DNA of 48,258 nt from Saprospira grandis DSM 2844 (GCA_945888475.1 CAMDAB010000012.1:1-48258); one strand, 5' to 3'. Positions 24,494 to 33,925 are shown, numbered from the stretch's first letter. Notes: generated by a model from the sequence alone, not told the origin. Made by a program: numbers and translations.

Positions 24494-25942
24494 ATGATTA
24501 CTGATAAAATTCAAATAGCAGCATATTTATTCGCCAGCATTTTATTCATTTACAGTCTGGGCGGATTGTCATCGCAGGAGTCGGCAAAGAGAGGTGTCAT
24601 GTATGGAATTGTAGGTATGATTATAGCCATGCTTGCAACTGTTCTTGGCCCAAAAATGCAGCAGGGAGCATATGTTTATATCATAGCTTCTGTATCTGTA
24701 GCTTCTTTCATCGGTTTAGCATTAGCAAGAAAGGTCGAAATGACCTCGATGCCGCAGCTTGTAGCAATTCTGCACAGTTTTGTAGGGTTGGCAGCCGTAT
24801 TGGTAGGTTTTGGCTCATATCTGGAGGAGACTGGAAAAACACCAGATATGACAGAAGAGGGGCATGTGAAGCACGTAATACACCTTGTCGAAGTGTATCT
24901 GGGCGTATTTATCGGAGCAATAACTTTTACAGGGTCAATTATTGCTTGGGCGAAACTTCAAGAAAAAATAAAAATCGGGAACAAAGTGTTTTGGTTCAGA
25001 ACCAAACCATTACTTTATCCAGGTCGTCATGCAGTTAATATTATTCTAGTGCTGATTTGTATAGTAATGGGCGTCTTGTTTACACTTACAGAAGATGCAA
25101 ATCTCGCAATGATTTATCTACTCAGCATGACTGCAATTGCCTCCTTTATAGGTGTAATGCTCGTGATGGCCATTGGCGGTGCCGATATGCCAGTCGTAGT
25201 TTCAATGCTGAATTCCTATTCGGGATGGGCTGCTTCTGCTGCGGGATTTATGCTGGGTAATGACCTACTAATCGTAACAGGGGCACTGGTAGGAAGTTCC
25301 GGAGCGATACTTTCTATCATTATGTGTGAGGCAATGAACCGTTCTTTTTTCTCGGTAATTTTTGGAGGTTTTGGCAATGCACCTAGCGGAGGACCTGCTA
25401 AGGAAATCGAGGGTGAAGTTACTGCCGTTAATCACGAGGAGGTAGCTACACTATTAAAAGATGCAAAATCGGTGGTAATTGTTCCGGGTTACGGAATGGC
25501 TGTGGCGAAAGCCCAATATCCAATTTATGAAATGGTACAAACGCTGCGCAAAGAAGGTAAAAATGTACGTTTTGCTATTCATCCAGTTGCAGGCCGACTG
25601 CCAGGCCATATGAATGTACTACTTGCCGAAGCAAATGTGCCTTATGACATCGTTTTGGAAATGGATGAAATCAATGATGACATGCCAAATACAGACGTGG
25701 TAATGGTAATTGGTGCCAACGATGTAGTAAATCCAGGTGCTCAGGACGATCCGTCGAGCCCCATTTATGGAATGCCAGTGATTGAAGCTTGGAAGGCAGA
25801 GCATGTTATTGTGATGAAACGCTCTATGTCGGCAGGTTATGCCGGGGTTGAAAATCCGCTGTTCTACAAGTCAAATACCGATATGCTCTATGGCGATGCA
25901 AAAGTTAGTGTAGAGAAAATTTTGGGATTTTTGAAAGATTAA
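24494..25942 (+). CDS. pntB: NAD(P) transhydrogenase subunit beta
   Basis: The 482-residue partner of PntA. The first 270 residues contain eight to nine membrane helices, among them the conserved [25 protein letters not shown] with a proton-channel histidine, and [25 protein letters not shown]. The NADP-binding domain III follows, with [16 protein letters not shown] from about residue 329, [20 protein letters not shown], and [16 protein letters not shown] near residue 406. All are typical. The pair forms an operon closed by the terminator at 25960. Confidence 0.96.
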   Translation: MITDKIQIAAYLFASILFIYSLGGLSSQESAKRGVMYGIVGMIIAMLATVLGPKMQQGAYVYIIASVSVASFIGLALARKVEMTSMPQLVAILHSFVGLAAVLVGFGSYLEETGKTPDMTEEGHVKHVIHLVEVYLGVFIGAITFTGSIIAWAKLQEKIKIGNKVFWFRTKPLLYPGRHAVNIILVLICIVMGVLFTLTEDANLAMIYLLSMTAIASFIGVMLVMAIGGADMPVVVSMLNSYSGWAASAAGFMLGNDLLIVTGALVGSSGAILSIIMCEAMNRSFFSVIFGGFGNAPSGGPAKEIEGEVTAVNHEEVATLLKDAKSVVIVPGYGMAVAKAQYPIYEMVQTLRKEGKNVRFAIHPVAGRLPGHMNVLLAEANVPYDIVLEMDEINDDMPNTDVVMVIGANDVVNPGAQDDPSSPIYGMPVIEAWKAEHVIVMKRSMSAGYAGVENPLFYKSNTDMLYGDAKVSVEKILGFLKD

Positions 25943-25959
25943 CATAGGAATAGATTTAT

Positions 25960-26002
25960 AAAAAAAAGGGACAAACTCGCGACTGAGTCTGTCCTTTTTT
26001 TT
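25960..26002 (+). terminator. Bidirectional terminator after pntB and the B3/B4 gene
   Basis: Stem GGACA-A-ACTC / GAGT-C-TGTCC (25969-25978, 25985-25994, one mismatch), loop of 6, eight A before and eight T after, so it can serve both strands. Confidence 0.85.
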
Positions 26003-26006
26003 GTAT

Positions 26007-26666
26007 TCAGGCAGTTATTACCTTTGTTGTGCTATTTTTAGCCAGGGCAAATGCTGTTAAAAGTTCTGCCGATTCATCAAGGTATTGTTCAAGTAATCGG
26101 TCTGACCCAAAATCAAAGAAAACCCATAAGCAACGTTTCGTTTCGATACTGATTCCGGTCCTTTCCGAATCGCTGGTAGGACAGCCAAATGCAGCTAGTT
26201 CATCGCGTAGCACAGGCAGATTTTCAATGTTTAGCAAGCCTCGGCCCAAACCCTCGTAAATGTCGTCTGAAAGACCTTTTGTAAGCGATATGTCACCTTT
26301 TATGCTGTCGAGGTCGTAGCCTCCAATTGAAAAACCACTTTTGAAGGAAATGAGGTTGATGAGATTAACCACATTATTTACCGAATATAGTTCTTTGCCG
26401 GAAATAATTCTTCTCAACAAAGCCTCTGCCGAAGGCCGGTAACGGCTGGGGTCTTTTCCCAGAGCCTTGTATGCTGCCCTGGCCGATTGTATGGTATCTA
26501 ATTTTGGAAGTTCCTTATGTTGCGTTGAAATCAATTTGGCTTCCTGCTCGATTTTGTCCCACAATTCAGGATTTTCAACAATAATATGAACATCTGCCAC
26601 TAATAATCCAAGTCGGATATTGGGGCATTTTTCTTTAATTTCTGTTGAAATTGAAATATTAATCAT
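26007..26666 (-). CDS. B3/B4 domain protein (phenylalanyl-tRNA synthetase beta-related)
   Basis: The protein, about 219 residues from the ATG at 26666, has the B3/B4 domain found in the editing region of phenylalanyl-tRNA synthetase beta, here as a separate protein: LGLLVADVHI, then ARAAYKALGKDPSRYRPSAEALLRRIISG and the NVVNLINLISFKSGFSIGGYDLDSI segment. Stand-alone versions may edit mischarged tRNA or bind other amino acid-like ligands; the role here is unknown. A TTG eight codons further upstream is possible but MINISIS is a better start. A TAAATTTG -7 box lies 47 bases upstream. Confidence 0.88.
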   Translation of the reverse strand: MINISISTEIKEKCPNIRLGLLVADVHIIVENPELWDKIEQEAKLISTQHKELPKLDTIQSARAAYKALGKDPSRYRPSAEALLRRIISGKELYSVNNVVNLINLISFKSGFSIGGYDLDSIKGDISLTKGLSDDIYEGLGRGLLNIENLPVLRDELAAFGCPTSDSERTGISIETKRCLWVFFDFGSDRLLEQYLDESAELLTAFALAKNSTTKVITA

Positions 26667-26713
26667 ATTTTTAGGGTAAGAATAATTCAAAAAGAAATTT
26701 TTTGTAGGGAGGT

Positions 26714-26721
26714 CAAATTTA
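26714..26721 (-). promoter_or_regulatory. Candidate -7 box (TAAATTTG) for the B3/B4 gene
   Basis: Matches TAnnTTTG on the minus strand, 47 bases upstream of the ATG at 26666. No -33 box is clear. Confidence 0.35.
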
Positions 26722-26755
26722 ATGACTAAACCCGAAACAGCGCCAGCCTTAACCT

Positions 26756-28525
26756 ATGAAATTTGCAAATTTTATTAAAAAGTGCAGTTATTTGTTTTTC
26801 CTGCTATTGGTCAACCACACAATTTTTGGACAAGTATACACCGTAAATACTGTCCCCAACCCTAAAACGACCAACAATAGTTGGGTTTCAGATCCTGACA
26901 ATCTTATATTTTCCGATGTAGAAAAACTGCTGAACGATAAAATTAGTATCATTGAACAAAAAAGCAGTTGTGAAATCGCTTTGGTGGTGCTCAAAAGTAT
27001 TGGCAGAGATAATCCTGCCGATTTTTCGGTGAATCTTTTTAATTATTGGAAGGTAGGTAAAGCCGGAAAAAATAATGGCCTGCTGATACTAATTGTAATG
27101 GATCAGCGCAGGGTAGAGTTTAAAACCGGGTATGGTTTGGAGGCCACGCTCACCGATAAGGAATGTGTCGATATTCAACAGAATTATATGGTGCCGAATT
27201 TTAAAAGCGGTGATTATGCTAGGGGTTTGTCTGCTGCCATAGATGCCGTAGCTGTCGAACTTTTAGGCAAAGAAAATTGGCAAAGAACCCCCATGCCCGA
27301 TGAGCTTGTTATGATGCAGTTAATGGCATTGAGAAATGGTAAAAAACAATCTAAAGTACAAAGGGTCTTTGATGTTGATACCCTTTTAAGCGATTCAATA
27401 CACAGAATTTCAGAGCAAATTGCAAAAACTTTTCAGGATTCATTTAAGCTTGGCACTTATTTCTATGTCTACAAAAGCCTGAATGGTATCAGTCCGGCTA
27501 AAATGAGTGCTTATCTCGATAGTATTAACTCATTTTCGAAGAACAATAAAAATCTAATGATTTGGGTTTTTGATGGGAAGTCGAAATCCTTTGATCTTTT
27601 TAGTAAATTCGAAGATCAGAACAATGTATACAATAACAGGGCCTTGCTCGATTATTTCAGGGAACAGGTTCAGCAATACAACCAAGAGGGAAGTGTTTAT
27701 ATGTTTCAACTTGCTATGACAGAAATGCTTCAAACTGTATTGAGCGACAGTATGAAACAGCTGAAAATCAAAACTCAGATTGAGAATGAAGCCCAAAGAC
27801 AAAAATTAAAAGAAACTAATCCGGAAAATTATAAACCTGTAAAAAAAGGCAATAGTTTTTGGTGGACAGTTTTTGTTTACTATGTATGGATTACAGGAAT
27901 TTTTACTTTGGTGACATTGCTGTTCATTTTATCGCTGCAGTTTGTGGAAGATCCTTACCTAAAATATAAGTTATTGGTGATTAGTTCCTTTGATATCTGG
28001 ATGTATATTTTCCCTATTCCTTTCATAGGATTGGGCATCTTGATAGATAAGTTAAAACAGCGCTACAGAGATGCACCCAGAAAAGACCCAAAAACAGGAA
28101 AAGAATTATTCAAACTGTCGGAAAAGGAAGAGGATAAATTCCTTAAGTCAGGACAGTTAACCGAAGAAAGGATTAATTCAATTCATTACGATGTTTGGGC
28201 CAGTGAAGATAAGAAGGAAATTCTGGTTTTATCCTACCCAATTTATTTTACACAATATAGCCGATGTTCAAAATGTAATATAAAGGCATATTATCTGGTT
28301 TTTAATAGAACAATTAGATCAGCGACTACTTATTCCTCAGGTCTTGGTGAGAAAAAATATGAATGTAAACATTGTAAGCATACACATCAGTATACATATG
28401 TGATACCAAAGATTGAAAAATCATCCTCGACTTCATCTTCTTCCAGGTCTTACGGAGGCAGTAGCGGTGGCGGTTCCTTCGGAGGAGGTAGCAGTGGCGG
28501 CGGGGGAGGAGGTAGCAGCTGGTAG
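26756..28525 (+). CDS. TPM-domain (YgcG-like) membrane protein with a Cys4 segment and Gly/Ser tail
   Basis: The 589-residue protein has a signal peptide (ending HTIFGQ) and a TPM domain over about residues 40-180 (VSDPDNLIFSDVEKLL, then SCEIALVVLKSIG, and GLLILIVMDQRRVEFKTGYGLE), a fold linked to phosphatase activity and to envelope repair or photosystem assembly in other organisms. Two membrane segments lie at about 368-395 and 405-430. The cytoplasmic part contains two Cys pairs, CSKC near 503 and CKHC near 537, which may form a zinc ribbon. The end is a Ser run and a Gly/Ser-rich tail ending in SSW, usual for this family. The function is unknown. It is a single gene. Confidence 0.85.
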   Translation: MKFANFIKKCSYLFFLLLVNHTIFGQVYTVNTVPNPKTTNNSWVSDPDNLIFSDVEKLLNDKISIIEQKSSCEIALVVLKSIGRDNPADFSVNLFNYWKVGKAGKNNGLLILIVMDQRRVEFKTGYGLEATLTDKECVDIQQNYMVPNFKSGDYARGLSAAIDAVAVELLGKENWQRTPMPDELVMMQLMALRNGKKQSKVQRVFDVDTLLSDSIHRISEQIAKTFQDSFKLGTYFYVYKSLNGISPAKMSAYLDSINSFSKNNKNLMIWVFDGKSKSFDLFSKFEDQNNVYNNRALLDYFREQVQQYNQEGSVYMFQLAMTEMLQTVLSDSMKQLKIKTQIENEAQRQKLKETNPENYKPVKKGNSFWWTVFVYYVWITGIFTLVTLLFILSLQFVEDPYLKYKLLVISSFDIWMYIFPIPFIGLGILIDKLKQRYRDAPRKDPKTGKELFKLSEKEEDKFLKSGQLTEERINSIHYDVWASEDKKEILVLSYPIYFTQYSRCSKCNIKAYYLVFNRTIRSATTYSSGLGEKKYECKHCKHTHQYTYVIPKIEKSSSTSSSSRSYGGSSGGGSFGGGSSGGGGGGSSW

Positions 28526-28535
28526 TGCTCAATAT

Positions 28536-28576
28536 AAAAAATGCCGCCTGATCTAAATTGACCAGGCGGCATTTTT
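28536..28576 (+). terminator. Bidirectional terminator between the TPM gene and the LVIVD gene
   Basis: Perfect 14-bp stem AAAAATGCCGCCTG / CAGGCGGCATTTTT with a 12-base loop; A and T runs make it usable on both strands. Confidence 0.93.
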
Positions 28577-28591
28577 ATTCAAATTTTATAA

Positions 28592-29878
28592 TTATCGAAC
28601 AACCGGAATTGTACTCAATTTAACTATTGAAGAAGGATTGGCAATGTTATACTGCACTAGTCCGTCTTTGCCAATTACCAATAATACATCGCGGTAAGGA
28701 GATGCAATGGCATCGAAAGTGGCGATGCTGTTGTCACTAGCAAGGAGATTGTTGCCTATTTCAAAGTCATTCGAAGCATCGAAAACTTTGAGTCCTGCAT
28801 TGCCATCGCAAAGGTATAAAATATTGTTTTTGATGCTTAATCCATGCGGGTTGGTCATCGGATGCGATTTTACCAGTGTGGGATTGAATATGTTACTGAT
28901 ATCGATTACATCGAGCTGATTGGTAAAATTCTCACACATAGTTCCGCCGCGTAGTGTAACATAAGCTCTGTTGCCGCTCACAAATACTGGGTCGCAGGCG
29001 TTGGCGTGTTGAAATTCACTGATTTGTGTAGGACTCTCAGGATTGCTGAGGTCGTAGATAAACATACCTGCATTGCCGCCAATAAAAAGATAATTATTGT
29101 AAGGAAAAACCGTTTCGATATTTGTCCAGCTGACATTAACATTGCTTTTCTGAATCGGATTGCTAAGGTTTGAAATGTCAAATGCATGTAAATTACTGTT
29201 ATCAACGGTGTATAAGTAGTCCCCATTAAGGGTAAATCTTGCCATCGAACCGCCTACTCCTGCAGTTGCATCACCGCTACGTCCCGATCCGCTGTTATTG
29301 CCGCCTGTAGCTCCACCTTGAGACATCGTTGCGAAAACCATATCTTCCTGCATCATCGGATTGCCCCAGCCACCTCCAATATTTTCGCCGCAGACAACAT
29401 CTTCTGTAACTTCCTTAGAGGTATAAGCTACACAGAGTCTGCCATTTTCATCGGTTCCGTAATTAGGGAAAACATTCTCATCTCGGTCGGCCAAAACAGG
29501 TTGCATTGGAATTGATAAATCAATGCTGAGTAAGTCGATATAACTATCGGCATAAAGCATATTGCCCTTTACGGCCATATCGAGGTTTCCATTTATTTTA
29601 ATGAAGCCAACATTTAGAGGATTGGACGGGTTGCTGTTGTCGAATACATGTATGCCTTCCAATTGCTCGTTCACCAACAGATAACTGTGGTAGAGATAGA
29701 TTTTGCCCGGATTTTTAAGTGCCCGAGCTGCTTCCATACCGATCGGCTGTCTTATTTCATCGAGGGTTTTGTAAACCGGCTCATATTTGACATAGGTCAT
29801 GCGGGTAGTGCATTTGTCCTTTGTACAGCTTGTGAATAGGCCAATTAAAGCAAAAAATAATAGGATTGATTTTTTCAT
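28592..29878 (-). CDS. LVIVD-repeat beta-propeller lipoprotein
   Basis: The 428-residue protein has a lipoprotein signal (LIGLFTSC, mature Cys at about residue 18). It then has repeats of the LVIVD type, each a strand pattern with VFDxSNPxxP: GIHVFDNSNPSNPLNVGFI, LHAFDISNLSNPIQ, GMFIYDLSNPESPTQI, and LDVIDISNIFNPTLV. A Gly/Ser-rich insertion (QGGATGGNNSGSGRSGDA) lies near residue 190. It forms a surface or periplasmic propeller of unknown partner. It faces the TPM gene with a shared terminator. Confidence 0.88.
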   Translation of the reverse strand: MKKSILLFFALIGLFTSCTKDKCTTRMTYVKYEPVYKTLDEIRQPIGMEAARALKNPGKIYLYHSYLLVNEQLEGIHVFDNSNPSNPLNVGFIKINGNLDMAVKGNMLYADSYIDLLSIDLSIPMQPVLADRDENVFPNYGTDENGRLCVAYTSKEVTEDVVCGENIGGGWGNPMMQEDMVFATMSQGGATGGNNSGSGRSGDATAGVGGSMARFTLNGDYLYTVDNSNLHAFDISNLSNPIQKSNVNVSWTNIETVFPYNNYLFIGGNAGMFIYDLSNPESPTQISEFQHANACDPVFVSGNRAYVTLRGGTMCENFTNQLDVIDISNIFNPTLVKSHPMTNPHGLSIKNNILYLCDGNAGLKVFDASNDFEIGNNLLASDNSIATFDAIASPYRDVLLVIGKDGLVQYNIANPSSIVKLSTIPVVR

Positions 29879-30009
29879 GTTGATATATTTTATGTTTATC
29901 TTCAGAGAGATAATTGCTCGATAGTACTAACGTGTAAAATTAAAAAAAGGAAATCATATTATCAATTTAATCATATACTTTAACAAACCCGTAAAGCATT
30001 ATAAAAAAT

Positions 30010-30046
30010 AAAAATGCCGAAACATAAGTATGAATCGGCATTTTTA
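30010..30046 (-). terminator. Terminator downstream of the thioredoxin-like gene
   Basis: Stem AAAATGCCGA / TCGGCATTTT (30011-30020 and 30035-30044) with a 14-base loop. The minus strand has a T-rich run after the stem, fitting termination of the thioredoxin-like gene. Confidence 0.8.
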
Positions 30047-30062
30047 AAAATCAAAATGGATT

Positions 30063-30476
30063 TTATTTTTTCTTTTTGATACTTTGTCCTTCGGCAATAA
30101 AATCTTTGGAATTTACAATAGCCCCGTCGATTCTGTGAACAAGTTTTCCTTCACTGTCGAGGAAAAGAAAACAAGGGAAGCCTTGTACTTTATATTTTTG
30201 GGCAAACTCTTTTCCCATAGCATCGGTATCATAAAGCTTGGTACTAATGAAATTGCTGTTGTAAAACTCGCCAACTGCCTTGTCGGGAAATACTTTTTTA
30301 TCCATTTGTTTACACCAATAGCACCAGGTAGCGGTCATATCCACCATAATAAGTTTATTTTCTTTGGCTGCTTTTTCTGTAAGTTTTGTCCAGTCGAAGG
30401 CCTCGAAATTTACCTGTGCGTTTGAATGACTTAAACCAAGAAAGAAAAGACATCCGATTAATATTAAATTTTTCAT
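30063..30476 (-). CDS. Exported thioredoxin-like protein
   Basis: The 137-residue protein has a signal peptide (cleavage near NAQ, residue 21) and a thioredoxin fold with the active site WCYWC (Cys52 and Cys55) and a cis-proline in VQGFPCF. This WCYWCK, DKKVFPDKAV pattern belongs to the thioredoxin_7 or DsbD-gamma-like group, which works in the periplasm as a reductase or in haem or cytochrome maturation. It ends in a KKKK tail. It is alone, between the LVIVD gene and the initiator tRNA, and has its own terminator. Confidence 0.88.
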   Translation of the reverse strand: MKNLILIGCLFFLGLSHSNAQVNFEAFDWTKLTEKAAKENKLIMVDMTATWCYWCKQMDKKVFPDKAVGEFYNSNFISTKLYDTDAMGKEFAQKYKVQGFPCFLFLDSEGKLVHRIDGAIVNSKDFIAEGQSIKKKK

Positions 30477-30530
30477 AAGCTTTATTTTATTATTGTTATG
30501 CTTTATGAATCTCTAAAACCATACCAAAAT

Positions 30531-30557
30531 AAAAAAGCCCCATAAAAATGAGGCTTT
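30531..30557 (-). terminator. Terminator after the initiator tRNA
   Basis: On the minus strand AAAGCCTCA / TGGGGCTTT (9 pairs, one G-U) with a 6-base loop, followed by T-rich sequence. Confidence 0.8.
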
Positions 30558-30564
30558 AAATTTG

Positions 30565-30636
<72 letters not shown>

Positions 30637-30649
30637 ATATTTGATGATG

Positions 30650-30680
30650 CAAAGATAGAGGACTTTATTTGTAATTCAAA
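30650..30680 (-). promoter_or_regulatory. Promoter of the initiator tRNA (TTTG, 19 bases, TATCTTTG)
   Basis: On the minus strand TTTG (30677-30680) and TATCTTTG (30650-30657) are separated by exactly 19 bases, a perfect match to the Bacteroidota housekeeping promoter. The tRNA starts 14 bases after the -7 box. Confidence 0.88.
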
Positions 30681-30917
30681 TTTTTATTAAGTTTTTTTTA
30701 ATATAAATCATTTCAAGGGAACTGAGCGGAACATTAAATGGCTTAAAAGTTAGCCGCGCAGGGTATATGATTTTGTAAATTATTGATAGCAAAATTATAT
30801 TGAGGCTATTCTTATTGAAATAAAAAATCAAAGCTGGTTAATCTAAAGTTAAAGATCAATTTCAACCTTTTTATTAGAATAATGTTGTCTATATTGCGCA
30901 CTTTAAAGTTTGACTTC

Positions 30918-31241
30918 ATGAAAAAACATCTTTCTTTATACGCATCATTTCTGATGCTCAGTATTTTGAGCATTTCTGCTATGTTCTTTTTAAATTCAGT
31001 TGAAGACAAAAAGCTTGTGACGGATCAAAAAACAGCTGCAAATAATCAATCAGCAAAAACTGAAAGTATGTCTGCAGATTCAACAGATCTCAAACAAACA
31101 GCAAATCTAAAAAGAGCTAAGCAAGATAATTATCTGCCAAATGTTACTATTCTGAATTACGTCATTCAAAAGGGAATTGAATCACTCCCTGTGCTCAGAT
31201 TGAAAGATTTTATACCACTATTTAAAGGAAAACAAAGTTAA
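30918..31241 (+). CDS. Small exported protein of unknown function
   Basis: From the ATG at 30918 the protein has 107 residues. It begins MKKHLSLYASFLMLSILSISAMFFL, a signal peptide or membrane anchor, then a polar stretch rich in Lys, Gln, Ser and Thr. The C-terminus (YLPNVTILNYVIQKG, then LPVLRLKDFIPLFKGKQS) is more hydrophobic. No motif was recognised. A start at 30882 would put 12 extra residues before the signal peptide, so I prefer the inner ATG. Its stop is 11 bases before the glutathione peroxidase gene, so both are probably one transcript. Confidence 0.65.
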   Translation: MKKHLSLYASFLMLSILSISAMFFLNSVEDKKLVTDQKTAANNQSAKTESMSADSTDLKQTANLKRAKQDNYLPNVTILNYVIQKGIESLPVLRLKDFIPLFKGKQS

Positions 31242-31252
31242 AAAATAAGATT

Positions 31253-31813
31253 ATGAGAAATATCAACAACCTCGCAGTGCTGTTACTAGCATTTTTTCTG
31301 TTCAGCTCAATCGCTGTAAATGCGCAGAAAACAGTGTACGATTTTATTGTAAATGATATCAGCGGCAAAAAAGTAAGTCTTTCCGACTACAAAGGTAAAA
31401 CGCTCCTTATTGTCAATGTTGCTTCTAAATGCGGTCTTACGCCACAATACGAAGATCTTCAGGCATTGTATGAGAAATACAGCGAAAAGGGTTTGGTTGT
31501 TTTAGGTTTTCCGGCCAATAACTTCATGGGACAGGAGCCCGGAAGCAATTCTGAAATCAATACATTTTGTAAAGAACAGTATAAGGTGAGTTTTCCTATG
31601 TTTTCGAAAATATCTGTTCAGGGCGACAATATTCACCCACTTTACAAATATTTGACCAGCAAAAAGGAAAACGGACATTCAGAAATTCATGTTAAATGGA
31701 ACTTCCAGAAATTTCTTATTGGCCCTGATGGTAAATTAGTCGATGTAATTCTACCTAGAGAAAGGGTAAAAGACGCAGACGTAGAGAAAAGAATTGTAAA
31801 GTTTTTAAAGTAA
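31253..31813 (+). CDS. Exported glutathione peroxidase-like protein
   Basis: The 186-residue protein has a signal peptide ending in VNAQ and a thioredoxin-fold peroxidase domain with the active-site Cys60 in VASKCGLTPQYEDL, FPANNFMGQEP (active-site Gln), a resolving-type Cys in NTFCKEQYKVSFPMF, and the KWNFQKFLI Trp/Asn. It uses Cys, not selenocysteine, and most such bacterial enzymes draw on thioredoxin. Export is uncommon for the family but frequent in Bacteroidota. It likely reduces peroxides in the periplasm. Confidence 0.92.
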   Translation: MRNINNLAVLLLAFFLFSSIAVNAQKTVYDFIVNDISGKKVSLSDYKGKTLLIVNVASKCGLTPQYEDLQALYEKYSEKGLVVLGFPANNFMGQEPGSNSEINTFCKEQYKVSFPMFSKISVQGDNIHPLYKYLTSKKENGHSEIHVKWNFQKFLIGPDGKLVDVILPRERVKDADVEKRIVKFLK

Positions 31814-31820
31814 TAGAAAC

Positions 31821-31843
31821 CATCAGTTTTTACTGATTTTTCC
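31821..31843 (+). terminator. Weak terminator at the end of the glutathione peroxidase gene
   Basis: Short stem ATCAGT / ACTGAT (31822-31827 and 31832-31837) and a T-rich tail, overlapping the 3' end of capA. A weak call. Confidence 0.4.
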
Positions 31844-32914
31844 ATCGTCGTCAATTTTCAGCGCACCTTTGGGGAAATCTAGTTTTGTCAGTTCTTTTAA
31901 GTGTTTTATCGCTAATCCGCTTGAGTCGTATCTGGGGATACCTCTGTCTATCTGCTTTGTAGGTACTGCTCTAGCTTCAAGGAATTCACCTTTCTTATTA
32001 ATTGCCACTTGCATGAGTGGAGAATGCCTTGTATATTCGTGATGTCCGAATGGGCCGTAAGTGCAGAAATTGCCCAAACTGTACATAATCATTCTGTCTT
32101 TGTAAAGCTCCAAAGCTCTGACAACATGTGGGCCTGTGCCTATGATAAGATCTGCGCCATTATCTATACACAAATGAGCGGTTGAGTACATATTCCCACG
32201 ATTATGTTCGAGAAAAACCTCATCTTCTTTAGTGACTTGCCTGTATTTGGGCCCCTCTGCACCACCATGTAGTGATACAATCATTATATCAGATTTGGCT
32301 ACTGTTTCTCGCAATACTTTCAGTAATTTTACCGAATCGCGGAGACCTACGCAACCATAAAATTCTGCAAAGGCGCAAAAACCGTACTTTATACCATCCC
32401 GTTCAAAAACGGTACAAGGTCTGTCGAAAGTGCCTGCCGGTTCGAGCCCCATTTCTATGAGTTTATTTAATGTAAAAGTTCTTCCTGCAGCATTAAAATC
32501 TTCAAGATGATTGCAGGCAATGTTTAGAAAATCGAAACCTGCTTCTTTAATTCTGTCGACACAATATTCAGGAATCTGAAAACGATAGCAATATTTTTTA
32601 TCCTTACATGCTCTGGAAGGACATTTACAGCCTGTTATCACCCCCTCGAAATTGGCAAAGGCAAGGTTTGGCTTGGAGATATAAGGAACCAAATCTGTAA
32701 AGAGCGTGCGACCTTCATCGGGAGGTAGTGCAATGCGGTCGAAATCACTTCCGGGCACTACATCACCCACTGCAGCAATCCAGATGGTGTCTTCTTTGGG
32801 TTCGGGAATTTTTTCGGCGATGATTTCTTTTTTTAATTCCTGTTTTAGCTCTTTTTTGCTTTCGCAGGCGCAGGAGATCAAAAGCAGAAGCAATATAGAA
32901 AATAGGCTTTTCAT
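31823..32914 (-). CDS. CapA-family lipoprotein (poly-gamma-glutamate biosynthesis type metallophosphatase fold)
   Basis: The 363-residue protein has a lipobox near residue 15 (LLLLLISCAC). It belongs to the CapA/PgsA family: IAAVGDVVPGSDFD, PNLAFANFEGVITG, IACNHLEDF, IVSLHGGAEGPKY, and IIGTGPHVVRALELY, the metal-binding motifs of this fold. In other bacteria this fold is linked to poly-gamma-glutamate capsule, but no capB or capC gene is nearby, so the role is open. An extra Cys-rich segment (CKCPSRACKDKKYC) lies near residue 95. It begins 3 bases after the tsaD stop. Confidence 0.88.
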   Translation of the reverse strand: MKSLFSILLLLLISCACESKKELKQELKKEIIAEKIPEPKEDTIWIAAVGDVVPGSDFDRIALPPDEGRTLFTDLVPYISKPNLAFANFEGVITGCKCPSRACKDKKYCYRFQIPEYCVDRIKEAGFDFLNIACNHLEDFNAAGRTFTLNKLIEMGLEPAGTFDRPCTVFERDGIKYGFCAFAEFYGCVGLRDSVKLLKVLRETVAKSDIMIVSLHGGAEGPKYRQVTKEDEVFLEHNRGNMYSTAHLCIDNGADLIIGTGPHVVRALELYKDRMIMYSLGNFCTYGPFGHHEYTRHSPLMQVAINKKGEFLEARAVPTKQIDRGIPRYDSSGLAIKHLKELTKLDFPKGALKIDDDGKISKN

Positions 32915-32917
32915 GCT

Positions 32918-33925
32918 TTAAAATTTATAACGTGATAGGGGTACTGTTTCCTGACCGCAGAAAGATCCTTCGAGATATTTGAAATGGGCGGTCATTGCAA
33001 TCATAGCAGCATTATCGGTACAGTATTGGAACTGGGGTATGTAAGTTTTCCAGCCATGTTTTTTTCCGGCAGCTTCCAATGCCATCCTTAGCCCACTGTT
33101 GGCTGAAACGCCCCCCGCAATTGCAACCTCACTAATTTTATGATCGAAAACGGCTTTTTTGAGTTTATTGAGGAGTATACTGACAATACGATCCTGCACC
33201 GAGGCGCAAATGTCTGCAAGGTTTTCTTTGATGAAATCTGGATTTGTTTTTATTTCCTTTTGTAAAAATCTTAAAACATTTGTTTTTAGTCCGCTGAAAC
33301 TAAAATTGTAGCCTTCGACCATCGGTTCAGAGAACTGAAATACTGGTTTACCTTCTCCCGATAGACGGTCGATAATAGGACCTGCCGGATAACCCAAGCC
33401 CAGAATTTTTCCAATCTTATCGAATGCTTCGCCTGCTGCATCGTCGATGGTTGTTCCCAGTTCCTGCATTAGTAAACTGTCTTTTACTAGAAGAATCTGC
33501 GTATGTCCACCCGAAACTGTCATACAGATAAAGGGATAAGTTGGTTTGGGTGCATCGATAAAATGTGCGAGTACATGTGCTTGTATATGATTTACCTCAA
33601 TGAGCGCAATGTTGAGCGACAAGGCTATTGCCTTTGCAAAGGATACGCCCACCAAGAGGGAGCCCAAAAGACCTGGTCCTCTTGTGAATGCGATAGCCGA
33701 TAAGTCCTTAAGCTCGATGCCTGCGTCCTTGAGTGCCAAATCAACCACCGGAACGATGTTCAGCTGATGCGCTCTGGATGCAATTTCGGGCACTACTCCG
33801 CCATATGCCTCATGAGCTTTTTGTCCGGCAATGCAGTTTGAGCGTACCACTCCGTTAACAATGACTGATGCGGAAGTGTCATCGCAGGATGACTCGATGG
33901 CAAGTATGATGATATCTTTTGTCAT
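32918..33925 (-). CDS. tsaD: tRNA N6-adenosine threonylcarbamoyltransferase
   Basis: Transfers the threonylcarbamoyl group to A37 of tRNAs reading ANN codons, with TsaB and TsaE. The 335-residue protein begins ILAIESSCDDTSASVI, has the metal-binding HIQAHVLAH (His pair), MTVSGGHTQILLVKD and AIAGGVSANSGLR. It is complete and of normal length. It lies in one transcript with capA and divergent from the AsmA-like gene, an arrangement close to the common divergent tsaD-tamB pair in this phylum. Confidence 0.97.
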   Translation of the reverse strand: MTKDIIILAIESSCDDTSASVIVNGVVRSNCIAGQKAHEAYGGVVPEIASRAHQLNIVPVVDLALKDAGIELKDLSAIAFTRGPGLLGSLLVGVSFAKAIALSLNIALIEVNHIQAHVLAHFIDAPKPTYPFICMTVSGGHTQILLVKDSLLMQELGTTIDDAAGEAFDKIGKILGLGYPAGPIIDRLSGEGKPVFQFSEPMVEGYNFSFSGLKTNVLRFLQKEIKTNPDFIKENLADICASVQDRIVSILLNKLKKAVFDHKISEVAIAGGVSANSGLRMALEAAGKKHGWKTYIPQFQYCTDNAAMIAMTAHFKYLEGSFCGQETVPLSRYKF

